This document shows positions 36,653 to 47,831 of a DNA stretch of 64,000 nt, piece by piece. The stretch's first letter is position 1. The number at the start of each line of letters is the position of its first letter. The notes beneath the pieces are model-generated. The model was not told the origin of the DNA. It saw only the letters and a list, made by a program, of their open reading frames with translations, and did no database searches. Both the position numbers and the translations under genes were made by a program. The DNA is from CAWGXZ01 sp963826695 (GTDB lineage Bacteria > Pseudomonadota > Gammaproteobacteria > Burkholderiales > Burkholderiaceae_C), in NCBI GenBank assembly GCA_963826695.1, contig CAWGXZ010000003.1, forward strand, positions 496,001-560,000, read 5' to 3'.

Positions 36653-38128
36653 ATGACCTCAGACACGATCAAACGATTTCGCATCGGTTCCGAATGGCAC
36701 GACGGCGCGGGCGAAGCCATCCGTTCCGTCTACGCAGGCGACGGTTCAGTGGCTGGCGTCGTGGCGCGCGCCACTGCTCGCGACGTCGACGAGGCCGTTG
36801 CCGTCGCCGAGCAGGCGTATCGCAAGCTCCCCTGGCGCAAGCTGCGCCCCGACGTGCGGGCGACCACGCTGTACGAGATCGGCCGACGCATCACCGCCGA
36901 GCGCCAGCCGCTCGCCCATTTACAGATGCTGGACAGCGGCAAGCCGCTGAAGGAATGCCAGCACATGGTGGACAACGCCGCCTACTTCTTCCGCTACTAC
37001 GCCGCGCTCTGCGAGACCTGGCAAAACGAGGTGACCAGCCCGCGGGGCGACTACTTCTCGATGTCGCTGGCCGAGCCTTATGGCGTCGTTGCCGCCATCA
37101 CGCCGTGGAACTCGCCGATCATGGCCGAGGCGCAAAAGGTTGCGCCGGCGCTGGCCGCCGGCAACGCCGTGATCTTGAAGCCGTCCGAGGAAACGCCGCA
37201 GCTCGCACTGGAGCTGGCGCGCATCTGCTCCGAGGCCGGGCTGGCCGAAGGCCTGCTGACCGTTCTGCCAGGTTATGGCGAAGACGTCGGGGCGGCGCTG
37301 GTCAAGCACCCAGGGGTGCGAAAGGTGTCGTTCACCGGGGGCACCGACACCGGCCGCGCCATCGCAATGGTCGCGGGCAGCCGCCTGATACCGGTCGGCC
37401 TCGAACTGGGCGGCAAGTCGCCGCACATCGTGTTCGAGGACGCCGATTTCGACAAGGCCGTCGCAGGTGTCGCTTCGGGCATCTACGGCTCCGCTGGCCA
37501 GAGCTGTGTGGCCGGCACGCGCCTGTTCGTACAAAAGTCCTTGTATGGCCGCTTCGTCGATGCGCTGGTCGAGCGCACGAAGAAGGTCCGCGTCGGCCTG
37601 CCCGACGATCCGCAAACGCAAATGGGTCCGCTGGTGTCGAAGGCGCACCGTCGAACGCGTCGCCGGCTACGTCGACCTGGCCCGCGAAGAAGGCGGCCGC
37701 GTGCTGATCGGCGGCGGCGTCCCGGACGACCCGAAGCTGGCCGCGGGCTGCTTCTACCAGCCCACCGTGATCGAAGGCCTGTCCAACAGCGCACGCACCT
37801 GCCAGGAGGAGATCTTCGGCCCGGTGCTGGTGTGCGCTACCGTTCGAGGACGAGGACGACCTGATCGCGCAAGGCAAACGGCACCGTCTACGGCCTGGCC
37901 GCCGGCATGTGGACAGCGGACTATCAAGCCCGTGCCTGGCGCGTCGCCCGCGAACTCGAAGCGGGCTCCGTCTGGATCAACACCTACAAGCAGTCGCATA
38001 TCGCCACCGCCTTCGGCGGCTTCAAGGCGAGCGGCATCGGCCGCGAAAAGGGCTATCACGGCCTGCGGCTGTACTCACAAGTCAAGAGTGTCTTCTTCGG
38101 CATGCACGACCAACCCATGGGATTCTGA
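36653..38128 (+). pseudogene. NAD(P)-dependent aldehyde dehydrogenase, broken by about three frame shifts
   Basis: An ALDH-superfamily enzyme oxidising an unknown aldehyde to acid. Visible motifs are ITPWNSP, LKPSEETP (cofactor Lys), FTGGTDTGR, LELGGKSPHIVF (catalytic Glu) and GSAGQSCVAGTRL (catalytic Cys). The frame changes near 37650, 37847 and 37880. The last section resumes as GTVYGLAAGMW and FGGFKASGIGREKGYHG and ends at 38128. All catalytic residues are present and the three pieces are collinear, so this may be an intact gene with base errors. If real, it is inactive, since the breaks remove the C-terminal third. Confidence 0.82.
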
Positions 38129-38134
38129 ACTGAC

Positions 38135-39167
38135 ATGAGCAAAGCAAAGCAGGGCGTTGCCCTCGACCTCCAGGGCGCGCGCATCCTGATCGCCGGCGCA
38201 GCCAGTCTCGTCGGCTCGCACACCGCCGACCGCCTGCTCGAGGCAGGCGTCGGCGAAGTGGTGCTCCTCGACAATTTCGCCTTCGGCACGCCCGAGGCCA
38301 TCGCCCATCTGAAGGACGACCCGCGTGTACGGATCGTCAAGGCCGACCTGATGCGGCTGCACGACCTGATCGCGGCGTTCGAAGGCATCGACGGTGTTCT
38401 GCACCTGGCTGCGTACATGACGCTGGGGTTTTCACAGACGCCGTGGGAAGCCATCGACGTCAACATTCGCGGCGCCCAGAACATGCTCGAGGCGTGCCGC
38501 GTCGCCAAGGTGAAGAAGGTGGTATTCGCCTCGTCGAACGCGGTCTACGGCTACGGGTCCGGCATCCTCGGCGCGCTGGCCGAAGGCGGCGCCTTTCCAC
38601 TCGGTCGGCGCGCCTCCCGCGGCGATCCTGTACGGCGCCTCGAAGATCATGGGCGAGCAGCTGTGCCGCCAGTATCACCAGAAGCACGGGCTCGATTACC
38701 TGGTGCTGCGCTACTCGACCGTGTACGGCGAGCGCCAGCACTACCGGGCTGCCAACGCGCTCTACATCATGGATACCTACGACCGCGTGCGCCGGGGTGA
38801 ACGGCCGGTGATGCCGGGCGACGGCACGGACACCAAGCACTTCGTCAACGTGGCCGACGTGGCCCGCGCCAACATCGCTGCACTGTCGAGCGCCGCGACC
38901 GACATGGCGATGAACATCTCCGGCCCGGACCCCGTCACCACGGGTGAGCTGGTGCGTCTCGTGCTCGACTACTGCGGCAGCACGCTCGAGCCCGAGGTGA
39001 AGCCGGACCCGCCGGGTACCGTGCGCCTGACCTCGGGAGGCGCCTTCCACATTCCGCACGACCTCGCGGGCGAAGTCATCGGCTGGGAACCGCGGGTGAG
39101 CATGAAGGAAGGCATTCGGGGGCTGCTGGCATGGCGCGAGGCGCAGGACACGGCGGCGAAACAGTGA
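38135..39167 (+). CDS. NAD-dependent epimerase/dehydratase, extended SDR (apparent frameshift)
   Basis: About 343 residues with NAD motif GAASLVGSHTADRL, FASSNAVYG and catalytic YGASK (Tyr-x-x-x-Lys). It resembles UDP-sugar epimerase-like dehydrogenases, some of which work on sugar acids. The frame breaks near 38600: TTTCCAC where TTTCAC would keep the frame (GGAF then HSVGAPPAAILYGASK). The gene begins 6 bases after the aldehyde dehydrogenase stop. In this catabolic setting it may oxidise a hydroxy or sugar acid rather than epimerise a nucleotide sugar; this is inference. Confidence 0.83.
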
Positions 39168-39201
39168 CCTGCATCCGACCCGTCCGGAGGAGAAACCCGC
39201 A

Positions 39202-40161
39202 ATGAAGTTCATCCAGAAGCTGCGGGCCGGCGCCGCCTTCGCGCTGGCGGCGCTGACTGCCACCGCACCCGCCTGGGCCTGGCCCGAGCGTCCGATCGAA
39301 ATCATCGTCGGCTTCGCAACCGGCGGCGGCACCGACATCACCGCGCGCACCCTGGCCCAGCACCTCGGCAAGGTGTTGGGCGCCTCGGTCGTCGTCAACA
39401 ACAAGCCCGGCGCATCGGGGGCTCTCGGCTTGAGCCAGGTCGCACGCGCCAAGCCCGATGGGTACACGCTGGGCATGACGAACTTCCCGGGGCTGCTGAC
39501 GCTGCCGATCGAGCGGCAGGCCGGCTTCTCGACGGCCGACTTCGCCTATCTCGGCAACCTGGTGCGCGACCCGAGTGCGTTCAGCGTCTCGATGGACAGC
39601 TCGTACAAGAGCATCGCCGACGTCATCGCGGCGGCGAAGAAGTCGCCCGCCACGATCAGCTACGGCTCCACCGGAGCGGGCACCGACGACCACCTGCAGA
39701 TGGTCATGTTCGAGGAGCTCACCGGCACCAAGCTGCTGCACGTGCCGTTTCAAGGCGCAGGACCCTTGAAGACGGCCATGCTCGGCGGGCATGTCGCGGT
39801 CGGCGGTCTCAACCTGGGCGAAGTCATGCCGCAGGCCGGCAAGACGATGCGGCCGCTCGCGCAAGCCAGCGCTGTGGCATCGCCGCTCGCACCCGACGTG
39901 CCGACCTTCCGGGCGCAGGGCGTCGACCTTGTGTTCGCCTCCGAACGCGGCATCGTCGCGCCGAAGGGGCTTCCGCCCGACGTCGAGCAGAAGCTCGCCG
40001 CCGCGTTGCGGCAAATTGCATCGAGCGCCGAGTTTCAGGAGCAGATGAAGCAGCAGTACACCGAGATGGACTATCTGCCCGGTGCCCAATGGAAGCAGCG
40101 GCTCGACGCCTCGGAGGCGCACTTCCGCAGGCTGTGGGCCCAGAAGCGCTGGGCCGAGTGA
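39202..40161 (+). CDS. Bug/TctC-family tripartite tricarboxylate receptor protein
   Basis: 319 residues with a Sec signal peptide (about 1-26, cut after AWA). PIEIIVGFATGGGTDITART and VVNNKPGASGALG are the usual ligand-loop motifs of Bug periplasmic binding proteins, very abundant in Burkholderiales. The canonical substrates are carboxylates or aromatic acids. No TctA/TctB membrane genes lie nearby, as is common. Its place inside the operon suggests that it binds the substrate degraded here. Confidence 0.93.
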   Translation: MKFIQKLRAGAAFALAALTATAPAWAWPERPIEIIVGFATGGGTDITARTLAQHLGKVLGASVVVNNKPGASGALGLSQVARAKPDGYTLGMTNFPGLLTLPIERQAGFSTADFAYLGNLVRDPSAFSVSMDSSYKSIADVIAAAKKSPATISYGSTGAGTDDHLQMVMFEELTGTKLLHVPFQGAGPLKTAMLGGHVAVGGLNLGEVMPQAGKTMRPLAQASAVASPLAPDVPTFRAQGVDLVFASERGIVAPKGLPPDVEQKLAAALRQIASSAEFQEQMKQQYTEMDYLPGAQWKQRLDASEAHFRRLWAQKRWAE

Positions 40162-40212
40162 CGAAGCCGTCGCCGCCCGCTACCGACACGAACAAGAACC
40201 TGGAGACGAACG

Positions 40213-41182
40213 ATGAACACGAGACGATCTGCTGCCCGCGCCTTGCTGGCCCTTGCCTTCGCCGCGCCGCTGCTGGCCGGCGCGCAAACCTTTCCGGCCA
40301 AGCCGGTGACCCTGGTCGTGCCTTACCCGGCTGGCGGCGCGACCGACGTGATCGCCCGCATGATCGCGGAGAAGCTGACGACGAAATGGGGCCAGCCGGT
40401 GGTGGTGTCGAACAGGCCTGGCGCCGGCACCCTGTTGGGTGCGGAAACCGTGGCGCGAGCACCGGGTGACGGCTATACGCTGTTCATGACGACGGCGGCG
40501 CACACCATCAGTGCGAGCTTGTACAAGAAGATTCCTTACGACCCGATCAAGGACTTCACACCGATTACGCTCACCTCGACGATTCCGCTGGTCCTGGTGA
40601 CGGCGCCGTCGCTGCCGGTGAAGTCATTGCCCGAGCTGATCGCGCGCGCCAAGGCCGATCCGGGAATGAGCTTCGCCTCCACCGGCAACGGCACGCCACA
40701 GCACCTGACCATGGAGTTGTTCAAGGCGAAGCAGAGCCTGAATCTCGACCCACGTTCCCTACAAGGGCGACGCCCCCATGATCACGGACCTGATCGGCGG
40801 TCAGGTACCGATGGCCTTCGTGACGCTGTCGGCCGCAATGCCCTACATCAAGGCGGGAAAGCTCAAGGCGATTGCGCTGGCGCACCCGAAGCGCATCGAG
40901 GGCATCGCAACGGTGCCCACCTTCGACGAAGCCGGCATGCCCGGCTTCGTCGCGGCCACCTGGTTCGGACTGTTCGGACCGGGCACGATGTCGCCGGACC
41001 TTGCCACCCGGATTTATCGCGACGTCTCGCAGCTGGTGGCCGTGCCCGAGTTCACCTCGAAGCTGAAGGAGATGGGCGGCGAGGTCGACAACATCCCGCC
41101 GCAGGCCTTCCAGGCGCACGTGCATGCCGAGACGGGCCGTTGGGCCGAAGCTGTGCGCGCATCGGGCGCTCAGGTCAACTGA
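40213..41182 (+). CDS. second Bug/TctC-family receptor protein (apparent frameshift)
   Basis: About 323 residues with signal peptide (cut after LLAGA) and Bug motifs VTLVVPYPAGGATDVIARM and VVVSNRPGAGTLLGAE. The frame breaks at about 40747, where CTCGACCCAC replaces the expected CTCACCCAC; from there THVPYKGDAPMITDLIGG continues to 41182. It is about 50 bases after the first Bug gene but only distantly similar to it, so they likely bind different ligands or provide alternatives. Confidence 0.87.
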
Positions 41183-41186
41183 TGCG

Positions 41187-41882
41187 ATGCAGAGCCGGGA
41201 CATGACAAGCGACGACGACGGGCTGCTCGAACGCTGCGCCCGAATGGGCAGCAGCACCTGGTCCGACGCGCTCGACGCCTGCGGCATCGCCGGCGTGGTG
41301 CAGGGCGTCGAGCGGCGCAGTGGCGAAGGCTGCGCCGTCGGATTCGCCGCCACCGCGCGCCACGAGTCGGGCCCGTACGGTCATTTCGACCGCGCCGACT
41401 TCGCAGTCGGCCGGCTCGTGGCCGCGACCGGACCGGGCCGCGTGCTGGTGGTCGACGTGGGTGGTGCAGCGATCTCCACCTTCGGCGGCATCGCCTCGCT
41501 GGCAGCGGCGGGCCGCGGTGCGACGGCGGTCGTGATCGACGGCGGGTGCCGCGACACCGACGAGATCCGCGCCACCGGGCTCACGATGGCCAGTCGCTGG
41601 GTGACGCCGACAACGGGCAAAACGCGGCTGCGGCTGCTGTCGATGGGTGAGCCGGTCACGATCGGGGGCGTCGCCGTCGAGGAGGGCGACCTCGTGGTGG
41701 TGGATGACACCGGGATCGTGGTCGTTCCCCGGCAAGCGCTGCCGCGCGTGCTGGCCGAGGCCGAGCGCATTCTCGCGGTCGATCACGCCGTGGAGCAGGG
41801 CATTCGTGGCGGCAAGACATTCGCCGAATCGGCGGCCGACGCGAATTACATCCCGCGGAAAGGGCACGGGCAGGATGCCTGA
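41187..41882 (+). CDS. RraA-like aldolase/decarboxylase family protein
   Basis: 231 residues; ATG 41202 is an alternative start. The family core FGGIASLAAAGRGATAVVID followed by GGCRD matches the metal- and oxoacid-binding motif of class II HMG/CHA aldolases and oxaloacetate decarboxylases that share the RraA fold. It probably cleaves an oxo-acid to pyruvate plus a second acid. RNase E regulation is less likely in this context. Its end overlaps the next gene by 8 bases. Confidence 0.82.
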   Translation: MQSRDMTSDDDGLLERCARMGSSTWSDALDACGIAGVVQGVERRSGEGCAVGFAATARHESGPYGHFDRADFAVGRLVAATGPGRVLVVDVGGAAISTFGGIASLAAAGRGATAVVIDGGCRDTDEIRATGLTMASRWVTPTTGKTRLRLLSMGEPVTIGGVAVEEGDLVVVDDTGIVVVPRQALPRVLAEAERILAVDHAVEQGIRGGKTFAESAADANYIPRKGHGQDA

Positions 41883-42819
41883 GCGAATTCTCCAGGTCGG
41901 CCCGCTCGATGGCGAAATCGACGCCGAACTGCAGGCGCGCTACGAGGTGCTGCGCCTGTGGGAGCAACCCGGCGGTATCGCCGCGCTCGCAGGCCGGGCC
42001 GACGGCATCACGGCCGTGGTGACGTCCGTGCGCCACGGTTGCAGCGCCGAGCTGATCGAGCAACTCCCGGCATTGCGAGCCGTCTGTAGCTGGGGGGTGG
42101 GCTACGAGACGCTCGACGTGGGGGCAGCCCAGGCGCGCGGGATCGTCGTCAGCAACACCCCCGAGGTGCTCGACGATTGTGTCGCCGATCTTGCCTGGGC
42201 CCTGCTGCTCGGTGCCGCGCGCCGAACCGCCTCGGCCGACCGGTACGTGAAAACCGGTCAGTGGCGCACCCTTGGCGCGTTTCCCCTGTCGACCCGCGTG
42301 AGCGGCAAGCGGCTGGGCATCCTCGGGCTCGGCCGCATCGGTGAGGCAATCGCCCGCCGCGGCGGCGGCTTCGACATGGACGTGCGCTATCACAACCGAC
42401 GCGAGCGCGTGGGGGTGCCTTACCGCTATGAGCGTTCTCTGGTCGAACTTGCCCGCTGGGCCGACTTCCTCGTCGTCGCCTGCGAAGGCGGACCGACGAC
42501 GCGCCATCTGGTCTCGGAAGCGGTGATCGATGCGCTCGGGCCGGGCGGCATTCTGGTCAATATCGCGCGGGGCACCGTGATCGACCAGCCCGCCATGGTG
42601 CACGCATTGAGGCAAGGTCGCCTCGGCGGTGCCGGACTCGACGTTCTGGAACATGAGCCCGCCGTCCCGGCCGAGTTGATGACCATGGAGCAGGTCGCCC
42701 TGACTCCCCACGTTGGCAGCGCGACCCGTGAGACGCGCCGGGCCATGGGCCGCCTGGTGCTGGACAACCTGGCATCGTTCATGGCCGGACGCGGCCTCCT
42801 GACGCCCGTTCCCGGATGA
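41875..42819 (+). CDS. D-2-hydroxyacid dehydrogenase
   Basis: 314 residues. The cofactor fold has LGILGLGRIGEAIARR, the catalytic Arg lies in LVNIARGTVID, the Glu in LDVLEHEPAVP and the His in LTPHVGSATRETRR. It most resembles the glyoxylate/hydroxypyruvate reductase branch and interconverts a 2-oxo acid and D-2-hydroxy acid. It overlaps the RraA gene (8 bases) and the FAD oxidase (ATGA), so expression is coupled. A second, distinct paralogue is at 52028. Confidence 0.92.
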   Translation: MPERILQVGPLDGEIDAELQARYEVLRLWEQPGGIAALAGRADGITAVVTSVRHGCSAELIEQLPALRAVCSWGVGYETLDVGAAQARGIVVSNTPEVLDDCVADLAWALLLGAARRTASADRYVKTGQWRTLGAFPLSTRVSGKRLGILGLGRIGEAIARRGGGFDMDVRYHNRRERVGVPYRYERSLVELARWADFLVVACEGGPTTRHLVSEAVIDALGPGGILVNIARGTVIDQPAMVHALRQGRLGGAGLDVLEHEPAVPAELMTMEQVALTPHVGSATRETRRAMGRLVLDNLASFMAGRGLLTPVPG

Positions 42820-44243
42820 GCCGGCCCGCAAGCGAACTGCTGGCGCAGCTGCGCCAGATTGCCGGCGATCCGCATGTCCTGACCGGCGAGGACTGCACGC
42901 CCTACCTGACCGATTGGCGCAAGCTCGTGACCGGCCGCGCACTGGCCGTGGTGCGGCCGAACACGACCGAGCAGGTGCGCGACGTGGTGCGCGCCTGCAT
43001 CACGCATGGCCATCCGATCGTGCCGCAGGGCGGAAACACCGGCCAGGTCGCTGGCGCGACGCCCGACGCCTCGGGTCGCGCTGTCGTGGTGCAGCTCGGG
43101 CGCATGAACCGCATTCGCGCTGTCGACATCGACAACAACACGCTGGTGGCTGAAGCGGGTTGCGTGCTCCAGGCGGTGCAGACGGCCGCTCGGGACGCCG
43201 GGCGGCTGTTCCCGTTGTCGCTCGGCGCGGAGGGCAGCTGCATGATCGGCGGCAACCTGGCGACCAACGCCGGGGGAACCCAGGTCCTGCGCTACGGCAA
43301 TGCACGCGAGCTGGCACTCGGGCTCGAGGTCGTCACCGCGGACGGCGAGGTCTGGAACGGACTGCGCGCACTGCGCAAGGACAACACCGGCTACGCCTTG
43401 CGCGACTTGTATATCGGCTCCGAAGGAACGCTCGGCGTCATCACCGCGGCCGTTCTGAAGCTGTTTCCGCTGCCGGTCGCTCAACGCACGGCGCTGGCGG
43501 CCACCGGCTCGATCGCGCAGGCGACTGCGCTGCTGACACGCGCGCGTGCGGTGCTCGGCGCGGACCTTACCGCCTTCGAACTGATGTCGCAGGTGGCGAC
43601 GAACCTCGTCGAGCGGCACTGCCCCGACCTGCGTCTGCCGATGGCTGCGGGACCGAACTGGTTCGTACTGATCGAGACCTCCGATCCAGAAAGTGACGAT
43701 CGATCGCGCGAACGCTTGGAAGCCCTGCTGTCGGCCGCATACGAAGCCGGCGAGATCGAGGACGCCGCGGTCGCCGCCAACCTGTCGCAGTCGAAGGCGT
43801 TCTGGCTGCTGCGCGAAAGCATCACGCTCGCTGTGGCGCAGGAAGGCCGATGTGCCAAGCACGACATTTCTCTGCCAACCTCGCGCATCGCCGCATTCGT
43901 GACGGCGACGGACCGCCTGCTGCAGGAGAGATTTCCCGGTGTGCGCAGTGCAACCTTCGGCCACCTCGGCGACGGCAACCTCCACTACAACATCCTCCAG
44001 CCGGCAGGTACCGCGCCGGAAGCTTTCATCGAAATTCAGCAGGAACTCTCCCGGCTGGTGCACGACGCGGTGTGCGACGACGGCGGCTCGATCAGCGCCG
44101 AACAAGGTATCGGTGGGCTGCGCACCGAGGACCTGCTGCGCTATGAGGATCGGGTGAAAACGGCGTTGCTGCGGCGGCTGAAGCAGGCGCTGGATCCGGC
44201 CGGGTTGATGAACCCGGGGAAGGTGATCTCGACCGCCGGCTGA
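42816..44243 (+). CDS. FAD-linked D-2-hydroxyacid dehydrogenase (GlcD/D2HGDH family)
   Basis: 475 residues. A PCMH-type FAD domain (PIVPQGGNTGQVAGA, GGNLATNAGG, DLYIGSEGTLGVIT) is followed by the FAD-oxidase C domain with metal-binding GHLGDGNLHYN and AEQGIGG. It oxidises a D-2-hydroxy acid such as D-lactate, D-2-hydroxyglutarate or glycolate with a flavin. No GlcE/GlcF partners, so a single-subunit D-lactate or D-2-hydroxyglutarate type enzyme is favoured. Last gene of the operon. Confidence 0.92.
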   Translation: MSRPASELLAQLRQIAGDPHVLTGEDCTPYLTDWRKLVTGRALAVVRPNTTEQVRDVVRACITHGHPIVPQGGNTGQVAGATPDASGRAVVVQLGRMNRIRAVDIDNNTLVAEAGCVLQAVQTAARDAGRLFPLSLGAEGSCMIGGNLATNAGGTQVLRYGNARELALGLEVVTADGEVWNGLRALRKDNTGYALRDLYIGSEGTLGVITAAVLKLFPLPVAQRTALAATGSIAQATALLTRARAVLGADLTAFELMSQVATNLVERHCPDLRLPMAAGPNWFVLIETSDPESDDRSRERLEALLSAAYEAGEIEDAAVAANLSQSKAFWLLRESITLAVAQEGRCAKHDISLPTSRIAAFVTATDRLLQERFPGVRSATFGHLGDGNLHYNILQPAGTAPEAFIEIQQELSRLVHDAVCDDGGSISAEQGIGGLRTEDLLRYEDRVKTALLRRLKQALDPAGLMNPGKVISTAG

Positions 44244-44397
44244 TCCACATGGCCTTCGAAGGTGTCCTTGGGGCGGCGTGCGCGTTACCTCGACCGACCA
44301 CGCATTCAGGCAGCCAGCCTTTTGCCCAAGCTGGCCCTTGCGCACGCTGGCGGGCTCGGCAGCGAAAGTGCAATAGGCAAACGATCGATGACACGCC

Positions 44398-45078
44398 CTA
44401 GGCGTCGCGCACCGGGTCGATGAGACCGTGGCGGACGCAATACAGCGTCAGGCCCGGCAGGTCGTTGATCGCCAGGCGTTCCATGATGCGCGCGCGGTGC
44501 ACGTCGACGGTCTTCGGACTCAGTCCGAGGGCGAAGGCGATTTCCTTGGCGGCCTGGCCGCGGGCGATCAACACCAGGATCTCGAGCTGGCGATCGGTCA
44601 GCATTTCCTCGGGCGTCCGCTCGCGCGCCTGCAGCAGCTTTTGCGAAACGCGGGCGCTGTAGTACGGGATGCCGGCCATGACGTTGTGCACCGCCTGTTC
44701 GAGCTCGACCGGCGAGCTCTCCTTCATCACGTAGCCGTCGGCGCCGAGCTGGAGTGCGCGCCGGATCAGGTCGGGCGCGTCGTGCATCGACAGCACGATG
44801 ACCTTGATCCGCGGCAGATCGGTCATTGCACGCAGCGCCGCGAGCGCAGCCAGCCCGTCCATCTCGGGCATGGTCAGGTCGGTGACGACCAGATCGGGCC
44901 GCTGGCTGCGCACTTCTGCCAGCAGCTCGAGGCCGTTGCGTGCCTGGCTCACCACCTGCAGCCCCGGCACCTGCTCGAGGATCAGCTTCAGGCCGGAGCG
45001 CACCAGATCGTGGTCGTCGGCGAGCACCACCCGCAGCGGTGTCACCGCCGCTGCGGTGCCGTTGCCGGGGGCGCTCAC
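44398..45078 (-). CDS. NarL/FixJ-type response regulator
   Basis: 226 residues from GTG 45078, which overlaps the kinase stop by 4 bases. Receiver: VVLADDHDLVRSGLKLIL, Asp in LVVTDLTMPEMDG, Ser in VLSMHDAP and Lys in VMKESSP. LuxR-type helix-turn-helix: LTDRQLEILVLIARGQAAKE and VDVHRARIMERL. Cognate regulator of the adjacent kinase. Target genes unknown. Confidence 0.94.
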   Translation of the reverse strand: MSAPGNGTAAAVTPLRVVLADDHDLVRSGLKLILEQVPGLQVVSQARNGLELLAEVRSQRPDLVVTDLTMPEMDGLAALAALRAMTDLPRIKVIVLSMHDAPDLIRRALQLGADGYVMKESSPVELEQAVHNVMAGIPYYSARVSQKLLQARERTPEEMLTDRQLEILVLIARGQAAKEIAFALGLSPKTVDVHRARIMERLAINDLPGLTLYCVRHGLIDPVRDA

Positions 45079-46238
45079 AGTTCGAGCCGCAGCGTGGTGC
45101 CGCGTCCCGGTGTGGAGCGAAAGCGCAGCCGGCCGCCGATCATTTCGGCGCGCTCGATCATGCCGATCAGGCCGAGGTTGCGCGTGCGGGTGCCGCCAGC
45201 GAGCAGCCGGCGTGCATCGAAGCCGCAGCCGTCGTCGCCGACGGTCAGCACCAGGCGATCGGCGGCGCGGAAGTGCAGGCGCACCACGACCTGCGTGGCC
45301 GATGCGTGACGCAGCATGTTGTTCAGCGCCTCCTGGACGATCCGCAGCGCGACCGCATGCGCCGGCAGGTTGTGCGCCGGCGCCCCACCGCGCAGCCGCA
45401 GGAAGTTGCTCACCCCGGCGGGCTCGCACTGCCGCTCGAGCGTGGCCCGGACCGCGGCGACGAAGCCGAGCAGCTCGAGTTGCGCCGGCCGAAGCTCGAA
45501 CGACATCAACCGCACCTGGTCGATGGCCTCCTGCGCCATGACGATCGCCTGCTGGTGGCGCTCGGCCGCGAGGGCCGCCGAGTCGCTTCGCGCCGCCGCG
45601 TGCAGCTGCAGCACGATGCCGGTCAGCGCCTGGCCCAGGCCGTCGTGCAGCTCGCGCGCAATGCGGGTGCGCTCGCGCTCCTGCGCGTCCACCAGGTGCG
45701 CCGACAGCATCCGCAGCCGGGCGTTGGCGTGTTCCAGCGCCGCCATGACGCGCTGGCGCTCGGCGGCCAGCGCGCGGTCGCGCAGCACGCGGCCGATGGC
45801 TGCCGGCAGCAGCGCCAGCTTGCCCTTGGCAACATAGTCCTTGGCGCCGGCGCGAAACAGGTTGACCACCGCCTCCTCGCCGATGGCCCGGGTGACCACG
45901 AGCAGCGGCACGTCGTTGCCGCGCTCGGCCAGCAGCGCCAGTGCGTGCTCGGCCGAGAAGCCCGGCATGCTGTAGTCGCACAGCAGCACGTCGGGCGGCG
46001 ACTCCAGGCTTTGCAGCAGGCCGGCTTCGCTATCGACCTGGCTGAGCGTGGCCGAGACACCGGCGCGTTGCAGCGAGCGACGGATCAGCTCGACGTCGTC
46101 GGGCTCGTCCTCGATGCAGACGATGCGCAGCGTGGCTGCCGGCAGATCGCCGGTGACAGGGCGCAACGGCGCGGCACTGGCCGATCCAGCAGGGTCGGCC
46201 CGGCACTCCCGGCTGCCGAATACGGCATGAACACTCAT
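45075..46238 (-). CDS. receiver-HisKA_3 sensor kinase (NarX/DegS class)
   Basis: 387 residues from ATG 46238, which has GGAGG upstream. An N-terminal receiver (IVCIEDEPDDVELIRRSL, Asp in VLLCDYSMPGFSA) is followed by HisKA_3 with the phosphoacceptor in ARELHDGLGQALTG and HATPase_c (IVQEALNNMLRHA, DDGCGFD, LGLIGM). It is cytoplasmic and probably receives its signal through the receiver. The pair is coupled by GTGA overlap with the regulator. Confidence 0.93.
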   Translation of the reverse strand: MSVHAVFGSRECRADPAGSASAAPLRPVTGDLPAATLRIVCIEDEPDDVELIRRSLQRAGVSATLSQVDSEAGLLQSLESPPDVLLCDYSMPGFSAEHALALLAERGNDVPLLVVTRAIGEEAVVNLFRAGAKDYVAKGKLALLPAAIGRVLRDRALAAERQRVMAALEHANARLRMLSAHLVDAQERERTRIARELHDGLGQALTGIVLQLHAAARSDSAALAAERHQQAIVMAQEAIDQVRLMSFELRPAQLELLGFVAAVRATLERQCEPAGVSNFLRLRGGAPAHNLPAHAVALRIVQEALNNMLRHASATQVVVRLHFRAADRLVLTVGDDGCGFDARRLLAGGTRTRNLGLIGMIERAEMIGGRLRFRSTPGRGTTLRLEL

Positions 46239-46418
46239 CGAACCTCCATCGCGAGACCCGTCGCCTCCGGCCGCTGCACGCAGCAGCTCGGCACGACCGA
46301 CACGCGGAGTGTGCGCCAGCCGGCGCCGGGTGCCTTGCCGCTGCCTTCGCGCAGCATTGCACGCGGCGGCGCGATGAAGGCCGTGCTCCCGCTGGATGCG
46401 GGGGCACGGCCGCGGCAA

Positions 46419-47186
<768 letters not shown>

Positions 47187-47271
47187 GGCGGGTGTGGGCA
47201 CGACGGGCCGCGGGCCGAAGCCCGGGCAACCGTCCAAGTTCGGATGAACCGCGGCGGCGCCGCGGTCCGAC

Positions 47272-47625
47272 TCAGGCTGGGAAGCGCGTCGCGGACGGCG
47301 GGCGCTGGAGGCGGTCGACGAACAGCGAGGGGATCGCTGCCATGCCGAGCCGGTGAGGCCGAGGCGAGCCGAGCGCAGGCCACGCCAGCGCAAACGGTCT
47401 CCGAAGCAGCGGAAGCTCCTGGGCGCCCTCGGCCTCGAACGGCGTGGGCAGGTCGTCGGACGAAGCAGCCGGCTCGTCGATCGCAGCGACCTGCAGTGCA
47501 GGGGCATGCATGGTGTCGGCGGCCTCGATCCCGGCAAACCCGGCAGCAACGCCCGGGCCAGCCCAGCCGAACCCCGGGGTCAGCAGAACAAAGGCCACCA
47601 GGACGGCAACGCAGCGCAACAGCAT
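47272..47625 (-). CDS. small predicted exported protein of unknown function
   Basis: 117 residues with a clear signal-peptide-like N-terminus (LLRCVAVLVAFVLLTPGFGW, cut near AGPG). The mature part is Pro/Ala-rich with no recognised domain or cysteine pair. It lies 85 bases upstream of terC on the same strand and could share its transcript. Not recognised. Confidence 0.5.
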   Translation of the reverse strand: MLLRCVAVLVAFVLLTPGFGWAGPGVAAGFAGIEAADTMHAPALQVAAIDEPAASSDDLPTPFEAEGAQELPLLRRPFALAWPALGSPRPHRLGMAAIPSLFVDRLQRPPSATRFPA

Positions 47626-47831
47626 ATGGGCCAGGATTTTAGCCGCGCGCTCCGGGGGCTCCAGGCGTGCGATTCGCGCTGCAATCGCCTGCGCAGCTTG
47701 CGCGATTCATGGCTACACGTCGTTGCATGGCGCCGGCCGGAGGGGCCCGACCGCGGATCTGCGTTGACCGCGAAGCGATGGACAGGGCTGCGGTCGAGGC
47801 GGTCCTTGGCCCGAACGGCCTGTACCGTGAC

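Noticed and set aside
41187..41882. RNase E inhibitor RraA
   Set aside because: The fold is shared, but the setting among hydroxyacid enzymes and Bug proteins favours an aldolase/decarboxylase role.
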